Shown: piece by piece, positions 1 through 11,769 of the stretch
How the letters are laid out: each line of letters opens with the position of its first letter
Position numbering within the stretch: the first letter of the stretch is position 1
DNA from: Channallabes apus
Taxonomy: Eukaryota > Chordata > Actinopteri > Siluriformes > Clariidae
Assembly: GCA_030522415.1 (NCBI GenBank)
Contig: CM060108.1
Span: forward strand, 35,460,756-35,524,755
Direction: 5' to 3'
Length of the DNA stretch: 64,000 bases
The notes under the pieces: generated by a model
The model's input: only the letters and a program-made list of their open reading frames with translations
What the model was told of the DNA's origin: nothing
Database searches by the model: none
Translations under genes and position numbers: made by a program

Positions 1-30
<30 letters not shown>
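1..30. repeat. (TG)n microsatellite at the window edge
   Basis: The window opens inside an uninterrupted TG run of 15 units; its full length lies outside. Confidence 0.95.
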
Positions 31-32
<2 letters not shown>

Positions 33-1230
33 GGAGGGTGGGTGCATGGTCCCTTATGATGGATTGGTGGAATCTCATCATGATAATATCCCTGCATCAT
101 GTTCCTGGCATACACTCCGGAACCCACACAACCCTGCCCAGGAAAAAGCGTTTACTGAAGATGATTGAATTTAAACAGCATGAACATGACTTAATAGCAG
201 ATTTGCTTGAATACTGTGTAGAAGCTGCTCCTGAATAAGACACTGGTTCTTTGTAGGCTATTGTGTGAATCATGCATGTATCATGTGTGCATATTATATG
301 CACACATGATATCTATTTAACTATTTAACTATGGTGCATATGTTTATAGTTAAACATACAGTATGACCTTGATTAAATTTTGTTCACATTTAATATTAAA
401 TCTCAGGTCACTGATGTATGTATGTGTATAGTGCAGTATGAGACTAGGATTCCTGTACAATAACCTGAAAGCTTCATACCCAACCATGCAACCGATGAGA
501 CCAATGGTGACCATTGTATTTATTCCTCTTTTTACAACCATGGTAGGACTTTCATACACACTTTCACACACTATGGGCAATTCGGAAACGCCAATAAGCC
601 TATACTGCATGTCTTCGGGCTGTGGAAGGAAACTGGAGTATCCAGAGAAAAAAAAAATCCACCAAGCACGGGGAGAACATGCAAACTCCATGCACACTGA
701 CCGCAAGGCAGGAACTGAACTTGAACACCCTGGAGGTGCTTTTGCACTGAGAGCAAAACACACGCTATCTCTCAGTTGTCTGAATGTGATAGACACAAAT
801 CTAGTCTCAGTTCAGCCAAGACATGCAATGACATGTTTTCTTTTTCACCCATTAGACAGTTTCTCATTGTGGTTAAAAGGGTTTAATAAGGGAAGCTGCT
901 CCTCTAACACTTCTCCATGTGACGTTCATTCTTGTGCAGTTTTATTTTCTTTCATAAATGCAAAAAAGGTGCATTATGATGTTTGATGGCACTGTTTCAC
1001 TGTACCATCAAACAACATGTTGATTAGTAATAGCATCAATCTGTGCCATCGCATACACTTTTTGAAGGTACTTGCAGAGGATTTTCTTTGAAGTGGTGAA
1101 GCAGATGTGTAGATCATAGTGGCACTTCTATTTTACCCCATGCAAACACGTGGGTTAGACTGCACAAAATGAAGACGTGCATTAAAATACAAACATTCCT
1201 AAGAATTAAACTTTGCTGTAATCATAACCA
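31..1230. other. Upstream intergenic DNA with one SINE
   Basis: Apart from the minus-strand SINE at about 555-745, this is unremarkable AT-rich sequence. Its open frames (for example 438-986 plus, 350-796 minus) run through the SINE and are not coding. A TACAGTA heptamer lies at 357-363. Confidence 0.6.
555..745 (-). repeat. tRNA-derived SINE, partial, minus strand
   Basis: Read on the minus strand it gives the block shared by all SINE copies in this window: CTCCAGGGT, a stretch around GCATGTTCTCCCCGTGC, a segment ending in TCCACAGCCCGAAGACATGC, and a tail complementary to CCCATAGTGTGTGAA. It carries a poly-A interruption near 648-657. Confidence 0.7.
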
Positions 1231-1319
1231 TCTCTCTCTCTCACTCTCTCTCTCTCTCTACCCCTCCCATTAGTTTCAAATCCGATCCGAGGCTATGCGT
1301 GCGCGCCCGCGCCTGTCTG

Positions 1320-1350
<31 letters not shown>
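1231..1350. repeat. Two (CT)n microsatellites
   Basis: CT runs at 1231-1259 and about 1313-1350 (the latter ending in GT units) flank a CpG-rich stretch in the promoter region. They explain the long minus-strand frame at 1241-1723. Confidence 0.9.
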
Positions 1351-1511
1351 CGAAGATTTTCACACTGTCCATCAGCGCGGCCGCGCGCGCAGCCTCACGA
1401 GCGACCGAGAGCAACACAGAGCGCGAGCGCGAGCCACGGCGCGGGTAAACGCTACACGCCGAAGGTAAACGCAAAGCGGTGTGACCCGATGTTTTCCTTC
1501 TTCCTCTAAAC

Positions 1512-1536
<25 letters not shown>
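1512..1536. repeat. (GT)n microsatellite
   Basis: About 12 GT units inside the CpG-rich promoter region. Confidence 0.9.
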
Positions 1537-1542
<6 letters not shown>

Positions 1543-2036
1543 CTGTGCACGCGCGATTCCGCGTAATCCGCCTCGCCAGTGCATATTGTCGTGTTGTTGA
1601 TGTTTGCGCTGTGAGATCGACACTGAACGTCGTGCGCGAGCCTCTGATCCAGTCGGCAGACGTGAAAGCGGATGCTGAGTCAGAGAGATGCTTTAGACAA
1701 CAATGTGCAGTGTGTACACACACTCACTCACACTCACACATACGTACGCGAGACATTTATTTATTTATTTTTTAATACAAAAAAATTGCAGGAGCATTGA
1801 ATAACGCGCGCGCGATCGCATCTGGTGTGCCATGTGCTGATTAAAGCTCACGGGGGGAGAATCCGCGCCGGTCAGACACGCTGCTGGTTCACCGTGTAGG
1901 AGTGAAGGACTGCTGTAGGACTGCTGACGTGACAGCGTTATTACACGCATTATTATGAAACGCGTGTGTATCGGGATCAGAGCGGTGGTGTACAGCGCGC
2001 GCGGGTGAACGCCTGTTGCTTTCGACAGACCTTCTC

Positions 2037-2063
2037 TGTGTGTGTGTGTGTGTGTGTGTGTGT
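2037..2063. repeat. (TG)n microsatellite in the 5' region
   Basis: About 13 TG units, directly followed by a TACTGTA heptamer at 2063-2069. Confidence 0.9.
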
Positions 2064-2295
2064 ACTGTATTCCTCTAACCAAAAGCCTCTCCGATACACT
2101 GAGCACGTGAGACAGCACAGCACCGCGCGCGCCTCTCCATCAGGTAGAGACACACTGCAGATCCGGACGCAGCGCGGCTTTTTATTGCTATTATTATAAT
2201 GATGATATTATTTGGAGTTATTTCCTGCCACTGCGCATGTGTTTGTGTGTTTGCAGAGTGAACAGCAGGGCGCCTCTCGGTGTCCGCGTGCGTCC

Positions 2296-2448
2296 ATGGC
2301 GGCGAAGCTGAACCCGAACACACTGTACGTGCGCGAGCCGGAGCGCGCGGACGCGGGGGAAGAGTCATCCGACAGCGACGGCGAGCCGGAGGAGAGCTCA
2401 CACAAACTCATCCGCAAAGTGTCCACCTCAGGCCAGATCCGCGCCAAG
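2296..2448 (+). CDS. dgkd/dgkh: First coding exon of a type II diacylglycerol kinase (delta/eta)
   Basis: The ATG at 2296 lies in a good Kozak context (CGTCCATGG) and opens 51 codons that end exactly at a consensus donor (AAG|GTAGG at 2446-2453), so the exon is in phase 0. The product has an acidic serine stretch (EESSDSDGEPEESS, residues 22-35) followed by HKLIRKVSTSGQIRAK (residues 36-51). From family knowledge, an acidic EESSDSE-type stretch followed by QKLIRKVSTSGQIR just before the pleckstrin-homology domain marks type II diacylglycerol kinases delta and eta. These phosphorylate diacylglycerol to phosphatidic acid at membranes and carry PH, two C1, split catalytic and, in most isoforms, SAM domains. 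Only the N-terminal leader is in the window; the PH domain must start in a later exon. The delta and eta paralogues cannot be separated on this exon. Similarity is from memory, not a search. Confidence 0.85.
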
Positions 2449-2465
2449 GTAGGCCACTGTGCATG

Positions 2466-2474
2466 CTCTCTCTA

Positions 2475-2529
<55 letters not shown>
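2466..2529. repeat. Compound (TC)n(AC)n microsatellite
   Basis: A TC run passes directly into an AC run, starting 17 bp after the splice donor of the DGK exon. Confidence 0.95.
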
Positions 2530-2530
<1 letters not shown>

Positions 2531-2661
2531 AAACACACACACAGTCAGGGAGAGAGAAAACCATAATTTATTGCTACAGGATAATAAGCACTTTGCAATG
2601 CTTTTTATTGAAGCCCTGCTGTGCAAGCAATAAACAAACAAACTTTAAAGGGATTCATAGA

Positions 2662-2785
2662 CCTCACTGAGACGCATTCAACACCTTCAGGGTTGGGAGT
2701 TCGAATCTTTTCCCTGTGCGGTCTGGGTTTCCTCTGGGTTCTCCGGTTTTCTCCAACATTTCAAAGACATGCATTACAGGGTGTG
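2662..2785 (+). repeat. SINE fragment
   Basis: It contains a diverged box-B-like segment (GGGAGTTCGAATC) and the shared SINE body up to AAAGACATGCAT. It is cut short before the 3' half. Confidence 0.6.
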
Positions 2786-2974
2786 AAAGAAAAGGTGAAA
2801 GGATCCGTCTGCATGCAATCCGGGAAATCTGGTGTGATATAGTGTGAGATATATAACGTATATGTACGAAATATACATTGATATAACAGAACTGGACTAT
2901 TTGAACGTAAACATGTCTCCTGTTAAACTGAACTTTCCGCCGAAAAGTATGACTGCAAAACAATCCATGCTATA

Positions 2975-3180
2975 TATGAAGTATTGCCATCTATGGGAGT
3001 TTTTCCTTGTCACCGTCGCTCATCGTGCTCGTGCTCATCAGGGACAATCTGATCATTTAGATTTATACATATTTTCTCACACATTTCACACTTACATCCT
3101 TAATTTTTTTGGATTCTGTAAAGCTGCTTTGCAACAATGATCATTGTTAAAAGTGCTATATAAATAGGATTGAATTGGCA
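2975..3180 (+). repeat. Fish retroposon tail (GGGAGTTTTTCCTTGTCACC type)
   Basis: The segment has the GGGAGTTTTTCCTTG motif, a CATTTAGATTT stretch, then a 3' end reading GTAAAGCTGCTTTG and TGTTAAAAGTGCTATATAAA and finishing in GATTGAATTG. The same body lies on the minus strand near 59755-59850 and the same tail near 36095-36180, so it is an interspersed retroposon. The parent LINE or SINE family is not named from sequence alone. Confidence 0.6.
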
Positions 3181-3224
3181 GTTACTTATGGGGTCGTGTG
3201 TATGTGTAGGACATTGCTCAAGCG

Positions 3225-3460
3225 TGCAACAGCAGCAGCCCGGCAACATCAGGGCTTGAACTGGGGACCTCTTAATCAGCAGCTCAACACCACGGAGCTA
3301 CCCCTGCTCCTCTTATAGGGTGTACGTGTTTCCAAATACAGCACAGTGTGTGATTAGGAGTGTGAGTGCCTGTTCAATGCTATGGTGTGACAGCCTGTCC
3401 AGGGGCTCCAGGCCCCCTGTGACCCTACACAGAGTAAACGGGATGCAAAAAATGAATGAA
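3225..3460. repeat. Two SINE pieces: tRNA-like head (minus) and 3' tail (plus)
   Basis: Bases 3225-3302 read, on the minus strand, as a tRNA-like promoter region with a degenerate box B. Bases 3385-3455 match the 3' end of the main SINE (CCTGTCCAGG, GGCTCCAGG, then a short ATGAATGAAT tail). The two are separate insertions or a rearranged copy. Confidence 0.5.
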
Positions 3461-5160
3461 TATAAAATATTTTCTTCTCACATAATGTATAATGTATACC
3501 GGGAATAAAGCTCGAAGCCGTTCTTTTAGCGCAAGCAACAGAACAGATCATAACACCAGTTGCTGTATAAGTTATAAATAAGGATTTTAATATATTATCT
3601 GAAGCAAAAAAAAAATAAATAAAGTAAAAAAAGTTGTCCCAATAGCTTGATAGATATTGTTTAGAACTGACTTGCTTCACTTATCCAGGCTACTGTATAT
3701 TCCTACAACTCCGAGGGCAGAGAGGTGATTCAGCGGTCATATAAATATATAAATGATTCATTAGTGGAAAATAATAAGTGGAAGAACAGCAAGGCTGCGC
3801 AGCGCGTCACAACCCACAACATGCAAATAAGAGCAAAGCACAAACACTCATGGGCCACTTCTATAATTAAAAGTTTGTTCAGTTCTGAGCTGAAAATATC
3901 AGCTCGTGGCTTTGAATTGCTGTTGTAGTTATAGATCCGTTTTCTAAAATTAATTCCCCTGCATCTGTGCTTCGAGGGGGTTTATTTTTACCTTTACAAT
4001 GAATGCGCACGTCTCTCAATAAACAACGTCATTTTAAAACGCTCAAAACATGCTAACAGGAAACATGTTTCCTTGAGCAAGCACATTTTCAAGCAAAATC
4101 CCCAGTGATTAAAAAAACAACAACTCATATGGAGTGTACTGTAAGTGACTCAAATAAGACTAAACTTATATATGACTCGCTCTGATGTGCCAGAGATTTC
4201 TTTTTGTACCATTGAAGATGACTTGCACATTTATTTCTTACAACAGAAGAACAGTCCGGCTCTGAGCGCTTGCAACACTAGCTTGTGTAACATACGTTCG
4301 CTTGCAACACTGAGCTTCTTCTTCCCTGAATGCAACCCGATCCGCATATGGACGAGAATTAGCGTCGTAGTTATGGGGGAAATATGATACACATTGATTC
4401 AGAAGATGCACACATCAATACCTGGCCTGCCGAAATCAGCTCGCGTGCGTGCCTGCCTGTGTGTGTGTGTGTGTGTGTGTGTGCGCCGTGTGCTGTGTCA
4501 TTATCACTGCAGGTCAGTGTTTGTCTGAGAGTCATTAGATGAGCAATTAAGCTGCACATGAAATCAGATATGAAGAGCGGGTGTGCAAACGGTCTTAATT
4601 AGCCTCACAGTAATGAGGGAAGGGTTCTGTTCACAAGCAGCGTCTACGCTGGAGACGGCTCTTTTAGGTGATGCTTTGCACTGAACATTTAGCGGTGTGT
4701 GTGTGTGTTTGTGACCTAAGCTTGGGCATTTTTCAGTTTTGATATCTTCAAATCTTATACCCCTGTTTGCATGTACTGGTATACTTAGATAGTTTTGTTG
4801 TGTGTTAGATGAACCTGTTTAAGCGCAGCATGAGGACGGTCACACACTGTTTAGCATCCATGATAACGTTTTTACTCACTAACTCAGTGCCTACAAGCAC
4901 TCACGTCTACAACATATCTGCTCCACCCAGAATAATCAGACGGAAGCTTCAAACCCTCTCACTGGTACACATGTACGCCCACACAAACATACACAGGAAC
5001 ACGTGCACGCTCGAGTGTTCGTCATTATTAAAATGCTATTAAAACGCTTGACTTTTCCAAAACTGCCTGATATATTTTCCTGACTTAAATTTCTCAGGTC
5101 TGGGAAATGTACCATATCATTTTTTCATGATGGTAATTAATAGGACTTCCTATTTTTTAA
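3460..5160. other. Intronic sequence; possible conserved non-coding stretch at about 4500-4640
   Basis: No coding is seen. A (GT)n run lies at 4459-4484. Bases 4500-4640 are unique-looking, with TAAT/ATTA homeodomain-type cores (AGCAATTAAGCTG, CTTAATTAGCC) typical of vertebrate enhancers, but conservation cannot be judged here. Confidence 0.4.
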
Positions 5161-5560
5161 TGTGATGGGAAATCACCAGTGGCAATCGAATACGATTTAA
5201 TCACGATATTTAGGGCCGATTCGATTTGTATCGCGACTCTATAAGTATCTCGATTTTATACATATCCTGATTTTATATCAATTTTACAATAATGTTACAA
5301 TGTTAAACAAACTTAGTCTCTGATTTGCTCTTACCAATGTGTGAAATTTTTACAGCACACCACCAGCAGGATTATATTGGAACTGCAACATTTCAACACC
5401 TCAAAAGCAAACATACAGAACATAAATAAAAAAATATGTTTAAAAATAAATTTTTGAGTCAGTGTGGCGATGATCTGCAGTGTTGACACGCAGATGAATC
5501 ATGATACAGCACTGAATCGATCCCGCCCCCCACACACACACACACTCCGGGATATGGTAT
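5160..5560. repeat. Degenerate interspersed repeat with CGAT-rich ends
   Basis: The CACGATATTT, CGATTCGATTTGTATCGCG and later TGAATCGATCCC stretches resemble the ends of fish non-autonomous hAT elements rich in CGAT motifs. No clean terminal inverted repeats or target duplication could be found. Confidence 0.35.
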
Positions 5561-5924
5561 TAACGTCCAAGCTTAGAGTGACAGCGCGGAAATCACTTCA
5601 CTTCTGTTGCTGGTAATCCATAGTCTCATGTTGGTGTTTGTCTACACAGCACTTTCAGAAACACTCAACGCTGGGTGCGGTGCGCTCCTTAAGAGGGAAG
5701 CTCAGGTTTAGTACTGGTTCTGCAGCTTAATGCTAATTTCACTATCAAGACCAAATATTACAGAATTGATACTAACATTATTTATTATCCACTATTTAAA
5801 AAAAAAAAGAAACAATATTTATGGTCTGTTGTGATTAACATTTCTTGTGGTTGAACTATTTAACAATCAAATGAAGTAGACTGAAGTGGCTTTTCGTTAT
5901 TTTTATTTAAAGTGTGAGAATCGT

Positions 5925-6570
5925 TCAAGTCATGAGAGTAAAGACTTCCTTTATTTCTCTATATAATCTCCTGCTACACTAATTCTCTTATCCCAGTGTT
6001 TCACTAATCACTTGGAGACCATCAAGAAACAAAAATCTCAGTATGCTGCAGCCATTACACGCTGGCCTCCCAGGAGTTCCTTTAATAGCTCAAACATGTG
6101 GAAATGGTTTGAAGTGAGGTCACTTGAGGTCCTGCGGATGTGGCAATCACTCTGAGTTTCTGTAACGTGCAAGTGGTGTTTGTGAGAGATTGTATGTACA
6201 GTTCTCCAAGAAAGATGTATTGTCACTTTGGCAAGTTGGCGACAAGCTATCTGCTGATCTTTAAGGATCAGGCGTTCTCCTCGCTGAATGTTAGCAGGAA
6301 CGACTCCCGTGAGGAGCTCTACGCCACCTCGGCCAGGATACTCATCATAGACGTACGGCCTTGTTTAAAACGTTTGCACTGTTCAAATGAGAGTCTCATC
6401 CTGTGTTTGAAGTCTTTGGTAAAAGACAATCGCTTGTACAGCTTCATTCACAAGAAATTTCATCGCAAGTCCCATTTTGACTCGAACGCTCCTCATACTA
6501 GCATTATAAATATGATAATCCATTATAAAATAGTAAATCAATCGAACAAATTTTTTATTAAAATCTAATG
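5925..6570 (-). mobile_element. Decayed mariner-like element, copy 1
   Basis: On the minus strand, peptide fragments in broken frames resemble a mariner-type transposase: an N-terminal piece near 6480 (MRSVRVKMGLAMKFLVNE) and a linker-like piece (RFKQGRTS) near 6350. Stops and frameshifts interrupt it throughout. The plus-strand segment at 5950-6025 (TTTATTTCTCTATATAATC to ACCATCAAG) aligns base for base with 9805-9880 in copy 2, where its reverse reads like the C terminus of such a transposase. The catalytic centre is missing, so this is an internally deleted dead copy. Family assignment is by peptide resemblance only. Confidence 0.5.
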
Positions 6571-6599
6571 CCCAGACAGTTAGTGATTTCACACATACA

Positions 6600-9560
6600 G
6601 TACGCCTATCCAGATGGTCAAACAGTTAAAGGAACAGCGATAGAAAGATAAAAGATAATAAAACTGAAGCTCTAAACCAGCGGGATGTTGAGTCTAAATT
6701 CTAGTTTAAGACTTTTCCTGTTGTGACGTGAAAGAAGAAAAAAAAAGTTTAAAGCCTGTTTAAACTTATATAAAACCTAGAAAGGCTCTTATTAGCGTCT
6801 CTTTGAGATCTGTGTTTAAGCACTGATTAAACTACAGCTGCACTACTGTACTGTATGTTCAACCTAGAAGAAGCTACCATGAAGATTACACAGGAGCTGC
6901 CCTCTGCATTGATAGACGGCGTGTCTATCTTTAGTTTTCCTTTGAACCTCTTTGACATTCCTTTCCTTAGTGCCAGATGACCTTTCACCTTTGACTCTCA
7001 TCAGATCCCAGGAATAGAGGGTTGTTTCGAAATTGCAGGGGCTGTGTTTTCCCCAGGCTGTACATTCTGACCGTTACTTTGTTGTGTAACGTCGGATCCT
7101 TTCTGATCTACATGAATGGGCAGGATGTACAGTAGTATTAAAACCCTGGACACAGTTTTCTCAGATCTTTACTGTGTTTGATTCCATGACTAAGACAAGA
7201 GTTTTTGCGTGATGTTAAAATCTGGGATTTTTTTTTTACATTTATAGATAATATTGGAAATAATCTGAAGTTTTTCGAATTTTGAAATATTTTAAACACA
7301 GGAAGTGAAAGTTTAATATGTTTTATCTTTTTATTTTCAAGGCTCTGCACTATTTCTAGGTCTTGCTTTGAATATGAGCAGATGTGTGATATTGATCATG
7401 TTGTTAACTGCTTTGTACAAAAGGTCAGAGTTTCCTCGTGTCTAATCTCATGTGTTCAGATGACACGCTGATGAACTGGATCTACAATGGATCATCAGGT
7501 TTTATATAAACACTGAGTCTGTGACAGCTCGAGAGCTCGCCCTCACACATTAAAGCTAAAGGGAACACGACAAGTACTAAAACAAAACCTTATTCTACTT
7601 TGAAGATTCTACTGTACACTCAACTTGAGTTCAATCGTGTAATTTGTAAAATGAAAAAAATTGCTGGATTAAATTTGGAAGTAACGCAAAATAGAAGCAG
7701 CTCTCGTACAATCGTCCGACGATTCCCTTTTCATTAGGTTTATCTCCTGCGCAGTACGATAAGGCTGTGAAACAACATCATCGCTGAACAACACTTTGAT
7801 CTGATAGACTGCAGTCTGATCACGAGAGACCAAATGGTGCATGCTAAGGAAGAGGGTCACTGTGAGAAAGTCCTTCTTATCATAGCAGCGAGAAGACACT
7901 TATTGCGCAATCCTGATGTCTTTACTGTAAATCTATTAATAGATAGAAGAATTAAGTCCCTCCTCCTAACATCATGACCACTCGTCAAAAAGGAAGCAAC
8001 ACACCAAGGGAAACTTAAAAAAAAAAAGTTTTTTCTTTTTGCCTGACAGTTTGATGATGAACTTGGCACTCACTGGTACTCTAGAAACAAATTGGCTCTA
8101 AAAAGCCGTAAAGAGAGTGCGGATTTCATCCTGCTGATGAGATGCTTATGTAATGGGGTTAACGGTCAGTTCAGATTCTGCACCACTTACAAGGCACTTT
8201 GGATAAAAGCGTTCGCTCTAGGAAAGGAATGTACATTTAAATGAATATTACCTAACATCAGTATCATAGTAACATCATTCAGTAATGATAAGTTATGGAT
8301 TAAGGAAGTCTGACCAGGCAATTTGTTGTGTTCAGGACATACAGTACAGTGTGTGTGTGTGTGTGTGTAACTGTCCATACAGGCGTGCTACTTACTGGTA
8401 CTGTAGGTTGTGTTGAGCTGTATGATGTGCTCTGCAAATCACAAAACGTGTGAAATTGACAGGCTTTTAATAGACTGAAATAGACACAATGGACTGTACA
8501 GTAAATGAGTGCAAGGTTTATAGGCATGTTCATAGCCGAGTATTGTGTTTCGGTTTTGCAGACAGTTGTAGAAGCGCTTGACATTTGTCTGGTTTTGATC
8601 TCATATCTGAGCTGCAATGTCTTCAATAGCAACAGGCGTCATGTAGACTCGCGCTTCTCACTTCGCTGCGTTTCGACTCGTCGTACAGAAGCTCACATCA
8701 CATCGGAAAAAAAACCCCCAGGAATTGACTCAAAGAGAATTTATCTAAACTGAATTTGAGCATTGCATTTTTTCAATCTAAGGCAAATCACAGGTTTAGA
8801 TTAAGTGCTTTTTATAATATGTTATCATTCCTGTAATAAATGACACAGAACCTTGTGTTACTCCATGTTTAAAATACACTGAAAAGACTTATTCATGGAT
8901 CCCTGTTTAAATTAAGGGGAGGATTTTCACTCCATGGAAATTCCACTTAGTTTAATTTATTATTTATGTTAAACAAAGTGGCGTGTTTAGGTTTAAATAG
9001 ATTTTCATGAATAATTTAATTATAAACGCAATTTCGTTTAGTATCCTTCTCTGAGCATGTTGAAACTTTCACTAAGGAGATGAATATTTTGGAAGGAGTC
9101 TCCAGTGTCAGTGCTCTGTAACTTGGTAACATGACAAGGTTTAAGAGAAGGAAATAAGGGAGTAAACGAATAAAATCTTTTCAGAACTTCAGAACTGTAA
9201 CTTTTGGCAGCAGGCTGCCTCGGACCGTCAGCCTACATCACACCACACTGGAGATTTAATCGAGTATGCAAGTTAATTCACCTTTTATTGGTCTTTTTTT
9301 TTTTTCAAATTCAAGATCGATTCAGGTTGTCAATCATTCAGGTAAACTTTCAAAGGTTAAATGGCTTAGAATTGAAGAATTACTTAAAAATATAGCACAG
9401 CTTTAGTAGAATATAATATAGAAATAGAAACTGCTTAAAATTTTTGTAATACTTGAGTTTTGCAAGAGTATTGCTTCTTCTTCTTTTGAGTTCGGTTGGT
9501 TCAATATCGCTGCCTACTGAACTGATAGTGGGGATAAAATAAGATTTTTATTAGAGATAT
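6600..9560. other. Intronic sequence with scattered scars and one retroposon tail
   Basis: No coding is seen. There is a (GT)n run at 8348-8368, a poly-A/T hairpin-like stretch at 8017-8039 and nine TACAGTA/TACTGTA heptamers between 6596 and 8503. Confidence 0.5.
8165..8245 (+). repeat. Fish SINE tail (TTTGGATAAAAGCG type)
   Basis: The segment CACTTTGGATAAAAGCGTTC, followed by an ATGTACATTTAAATG end, is the common 3' tail of a teleost SINE. Only about 80 bp remain. Confidence 0.55.
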
Positions 9561-9561
9561 A

Positions 9562-9712
9562 TGGCGCGAGTTGGGGTACACCCTGGACGGGGCGCCAATC
9601 CATTGCAGGGTACACACACATACACACACTCACATGCTCATTCACATGTGCAATTTGGAAATGCTATGCATGTTTTTGGATCATGGGAGGAAACCCACCA
9701 AGCACGGGTTCC
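9562..9712 (-). repeat. tRNA-derived SINE, 3' two thirds, minus strand
   Basis: It reads CACCAAGCACGGG, a GGGAGGAAACCC block, a CA-rich stretch and GGCGCCAATCCATTGCAGGG, all complementary to the body and tail of the plus-strand copies at 46908 and 59405. Confidence 0.7.
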
Positions 9713-9774
9713 TTAATTACTGTTATTTTCAAAACCTGTGTTTAAGTCAAACAGGGACGTTTGATTGTGAAGAT

Positions 9775-10150
9775 TAACAGAAAACAGTTATTAGCGTAAA
9801 AACCATTTATTTCACTATGTAATCCCCTTGTTACAATGATGCACTCATCCCAACATTTCACTAGTGCTTGAATACCATCAAGGTAGAAAGTTTGGCGACA
9901 AGTTAAGCCTCAATTGTTAAGGATCAGATGTTCCACTCTGTGTGTGTTCACGGGAACGACTGCAGTGGGCTCTGAGCCAACTCGGCCGGGATGTTGATAC
10001 ATCATATATTTATATTTATACATACATATATATTTTCACCGTCCAAATGTTTTATTGTGGAGAAAAGTTTTAACACCTTCATTTATGACAAATTTCATCA
10101 AGTCCTGGTTTGACTCGAACGCACCTCATCGACTTGAAATAACTCAGAAA
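9775..10150 (-). mobile_element. Decayed mariner-like element, copy 2
   Basis: On the minus strand, 9790-9890 translates in one frame to a segment reading YLDGIQALVKCWDECI, resembling the C terminus of mariner-type transposases. Near 10100-10135 a second piece (MRCVRVKPGL) matches MRSVRVKMGL of copy 1. The order is conserved between copies but the middle of the gene is gone, leaving about 375 bp. No clear TA-flanked terminal repeats were found. Confidence 0.5.
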
Positions 10151-11168
10151 AGTAAAAGTTAGTGCTGCTGAATTGAATGGCAATGATCAAAAATGAAATT
10201 GAATGTAGTCTACAGCTATCGTATACAGCTCTGGACCACATCACACATGTCACACCCTCCAGCATTTTAGTTCTAACGTACTGACTGCAATAAACTGAAC
10301 GTCACTGACTGTAGAATCATTTCCCGTCCATTCTGTGGTGTTTGTCCGTCTCCATGGTGTTAGATGTACCTTGAAATGAAGGAGGTACCAAAACCACGAA
10401 CCTTGGTCGCTATGAAAAAAAGCTATTCTGGAGCCAAACGTCCCGGTTCTTTTTTTTAGGAAGAACCCTACAGATGTGATGGTTATTGGGATATTAATCA
10501 GCGTTAGCGTAGTAACGAGGCAGAATTGATTAACTCAGGTTATTAAATTACAGATGGCAATTATGTGAACTCTTTGGTACTGCAGCGCACGTTCATTAAC
10601 ACATCAGAGCGCTTAGTGACAGTTGCACAGTTGGAGATTTCACTGGTGTTCGAGGAAGTAAAGGGAGAATTGTGTTGTACTGTACGTGGTGCATGCCAGT
10701 GTGTGTTGTCAGTGTTGGGGTTCTCTCATAATAATCCAATAGTCGAGCTGTGTGCGAGCTGAATATAGTGCAGGCTCGTGCTGCTTTGTAGAGTTTGACC
10801 TTTCGACAATTACTTGGACATAATGCATTATGGGTGTGTGTGTGTGTGTGCACCATTCTGTTAGTATGTATGTGTGTGTGTTGGAGAGAGTTGGTTAATA
10901 CGTGAAAAAAAAGAGCACATTTCCACCTCCTGTTCGTTAGTGATTTCCCCTTCATTTGCATCCTCATTAAGACTGCTCTAAATGTTATCAAGTGTGACAT
11001 GTCACTGGAGCATTATTTAATTAGTCCATTCATTGTTGAATTAATTCGAGTTACAGTTCCACACACACACTTGTAGGAACACAGCTCGTTTAAAGCTGGT
11101 GATGTCAGATTATGTTAGATGTCGACAGGACAGGCTGGTGTGACGTCTAAGGGGGAGCAGATGGAAAA

Positions 11169-11204
<36 letters not shown>

Positions 11205-11296
11205 GAGGCATGTCCGTCATTTATATGTACGGACGATTGAAAGTGATTGAGAATAGGAGGATTTGCAGTTGTGTGTTATGTGAGATCTCTTTAAAG

Positions 11297-11332
<36 letters not shown>

Positions 11333-11760
11333 GTCTCTACTGTGAATGTGAGGTAGAGGACAGAGAAAGCCGGCGTGCACATGCTCCTCGGAGGGTTAAT
11401 ATAAAAGTCAGCGAGGCTTAATTAGCCGCCGTCCAGCTACGAGCAGCACAAATAAAGGAAGTAACCCTGCTACGAGTTGTGACAGGAAGCCAAAAGACCA
11501 GCGTGAACATCCCTGTAATCAACACGACAGAAACGAGAGATGTGCAGGAGGATAGCAGAATGTTGGCAAAACGTGACCATGACTCTGCTGAAGATGAAGA
11601 CGTCGATAAAAACACTGATAGGGAAGAGTTGTATAATCACAATGAGCTCACAAGCTTGGCGATGTCATATGTTATACTTATTCTGATTATCCTCAAGATA
11701 GTTCAACTGAATTATCTCTAGTGAATTACAAACCCATATATGACTATATATAATAAGTAG
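10150..11760. other. Intronic sequence, possible conserved stretch at 10915-11050
   Basis: It holds GT runs at 10832-10852 and 11172-11202 and a CT run at 11300-11328. Bases 10915-11050 contain an octamer-like ATTTGCAT and several ATTA cores in unique-looking sequence, a pattern seen in enhancers. The 80-codon frame at 11479-11721 has no recognisable domain and is probably chance. Confidence 0.4.
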
Positions 11761-11769
11761 TAATGTAAG

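Larger units (their letters stand above)
1270..2450 (+). promoter_or_regulatory. CpG-rich promoter and 5' UTR region of the DGK gene
   Basis: CpG dinucleotides are frequent here, for example at 1280-1450, 1540-1660, 1800-2200 and 2260-2450, while flanking DNA is AT-rich and CpG-poor. This is the usual look of a vertebrate CpG-island promoter, and it ends in the first coding exon. CT and GT microsatellites interrupt it at 1313-1350, 1512-1536 and 2037-2063. No TATA box is evident at a fixed distance from the start codon. A pyrimidine/TG-rich tract ending in CAG near 2252-2255 could be a splice acceptor for an upstream untranslated exon, but that is only a possibility. The transcription start is not resolved. 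Confidence 0.65.

Noticed and set aside
438..986. 182-codon plus-strand frame
   Set aside because: It runs through a minus-strand SINE and AT-rich flanks; there is no domain and no splice context.
1241..1723. 160-codon minus-strand frame in the promoter region
   Set aside because: Made of CT/GT repeats and GC-rich untranslated sequence; His-Thr and Arg-Glu runs show the repeat origin.
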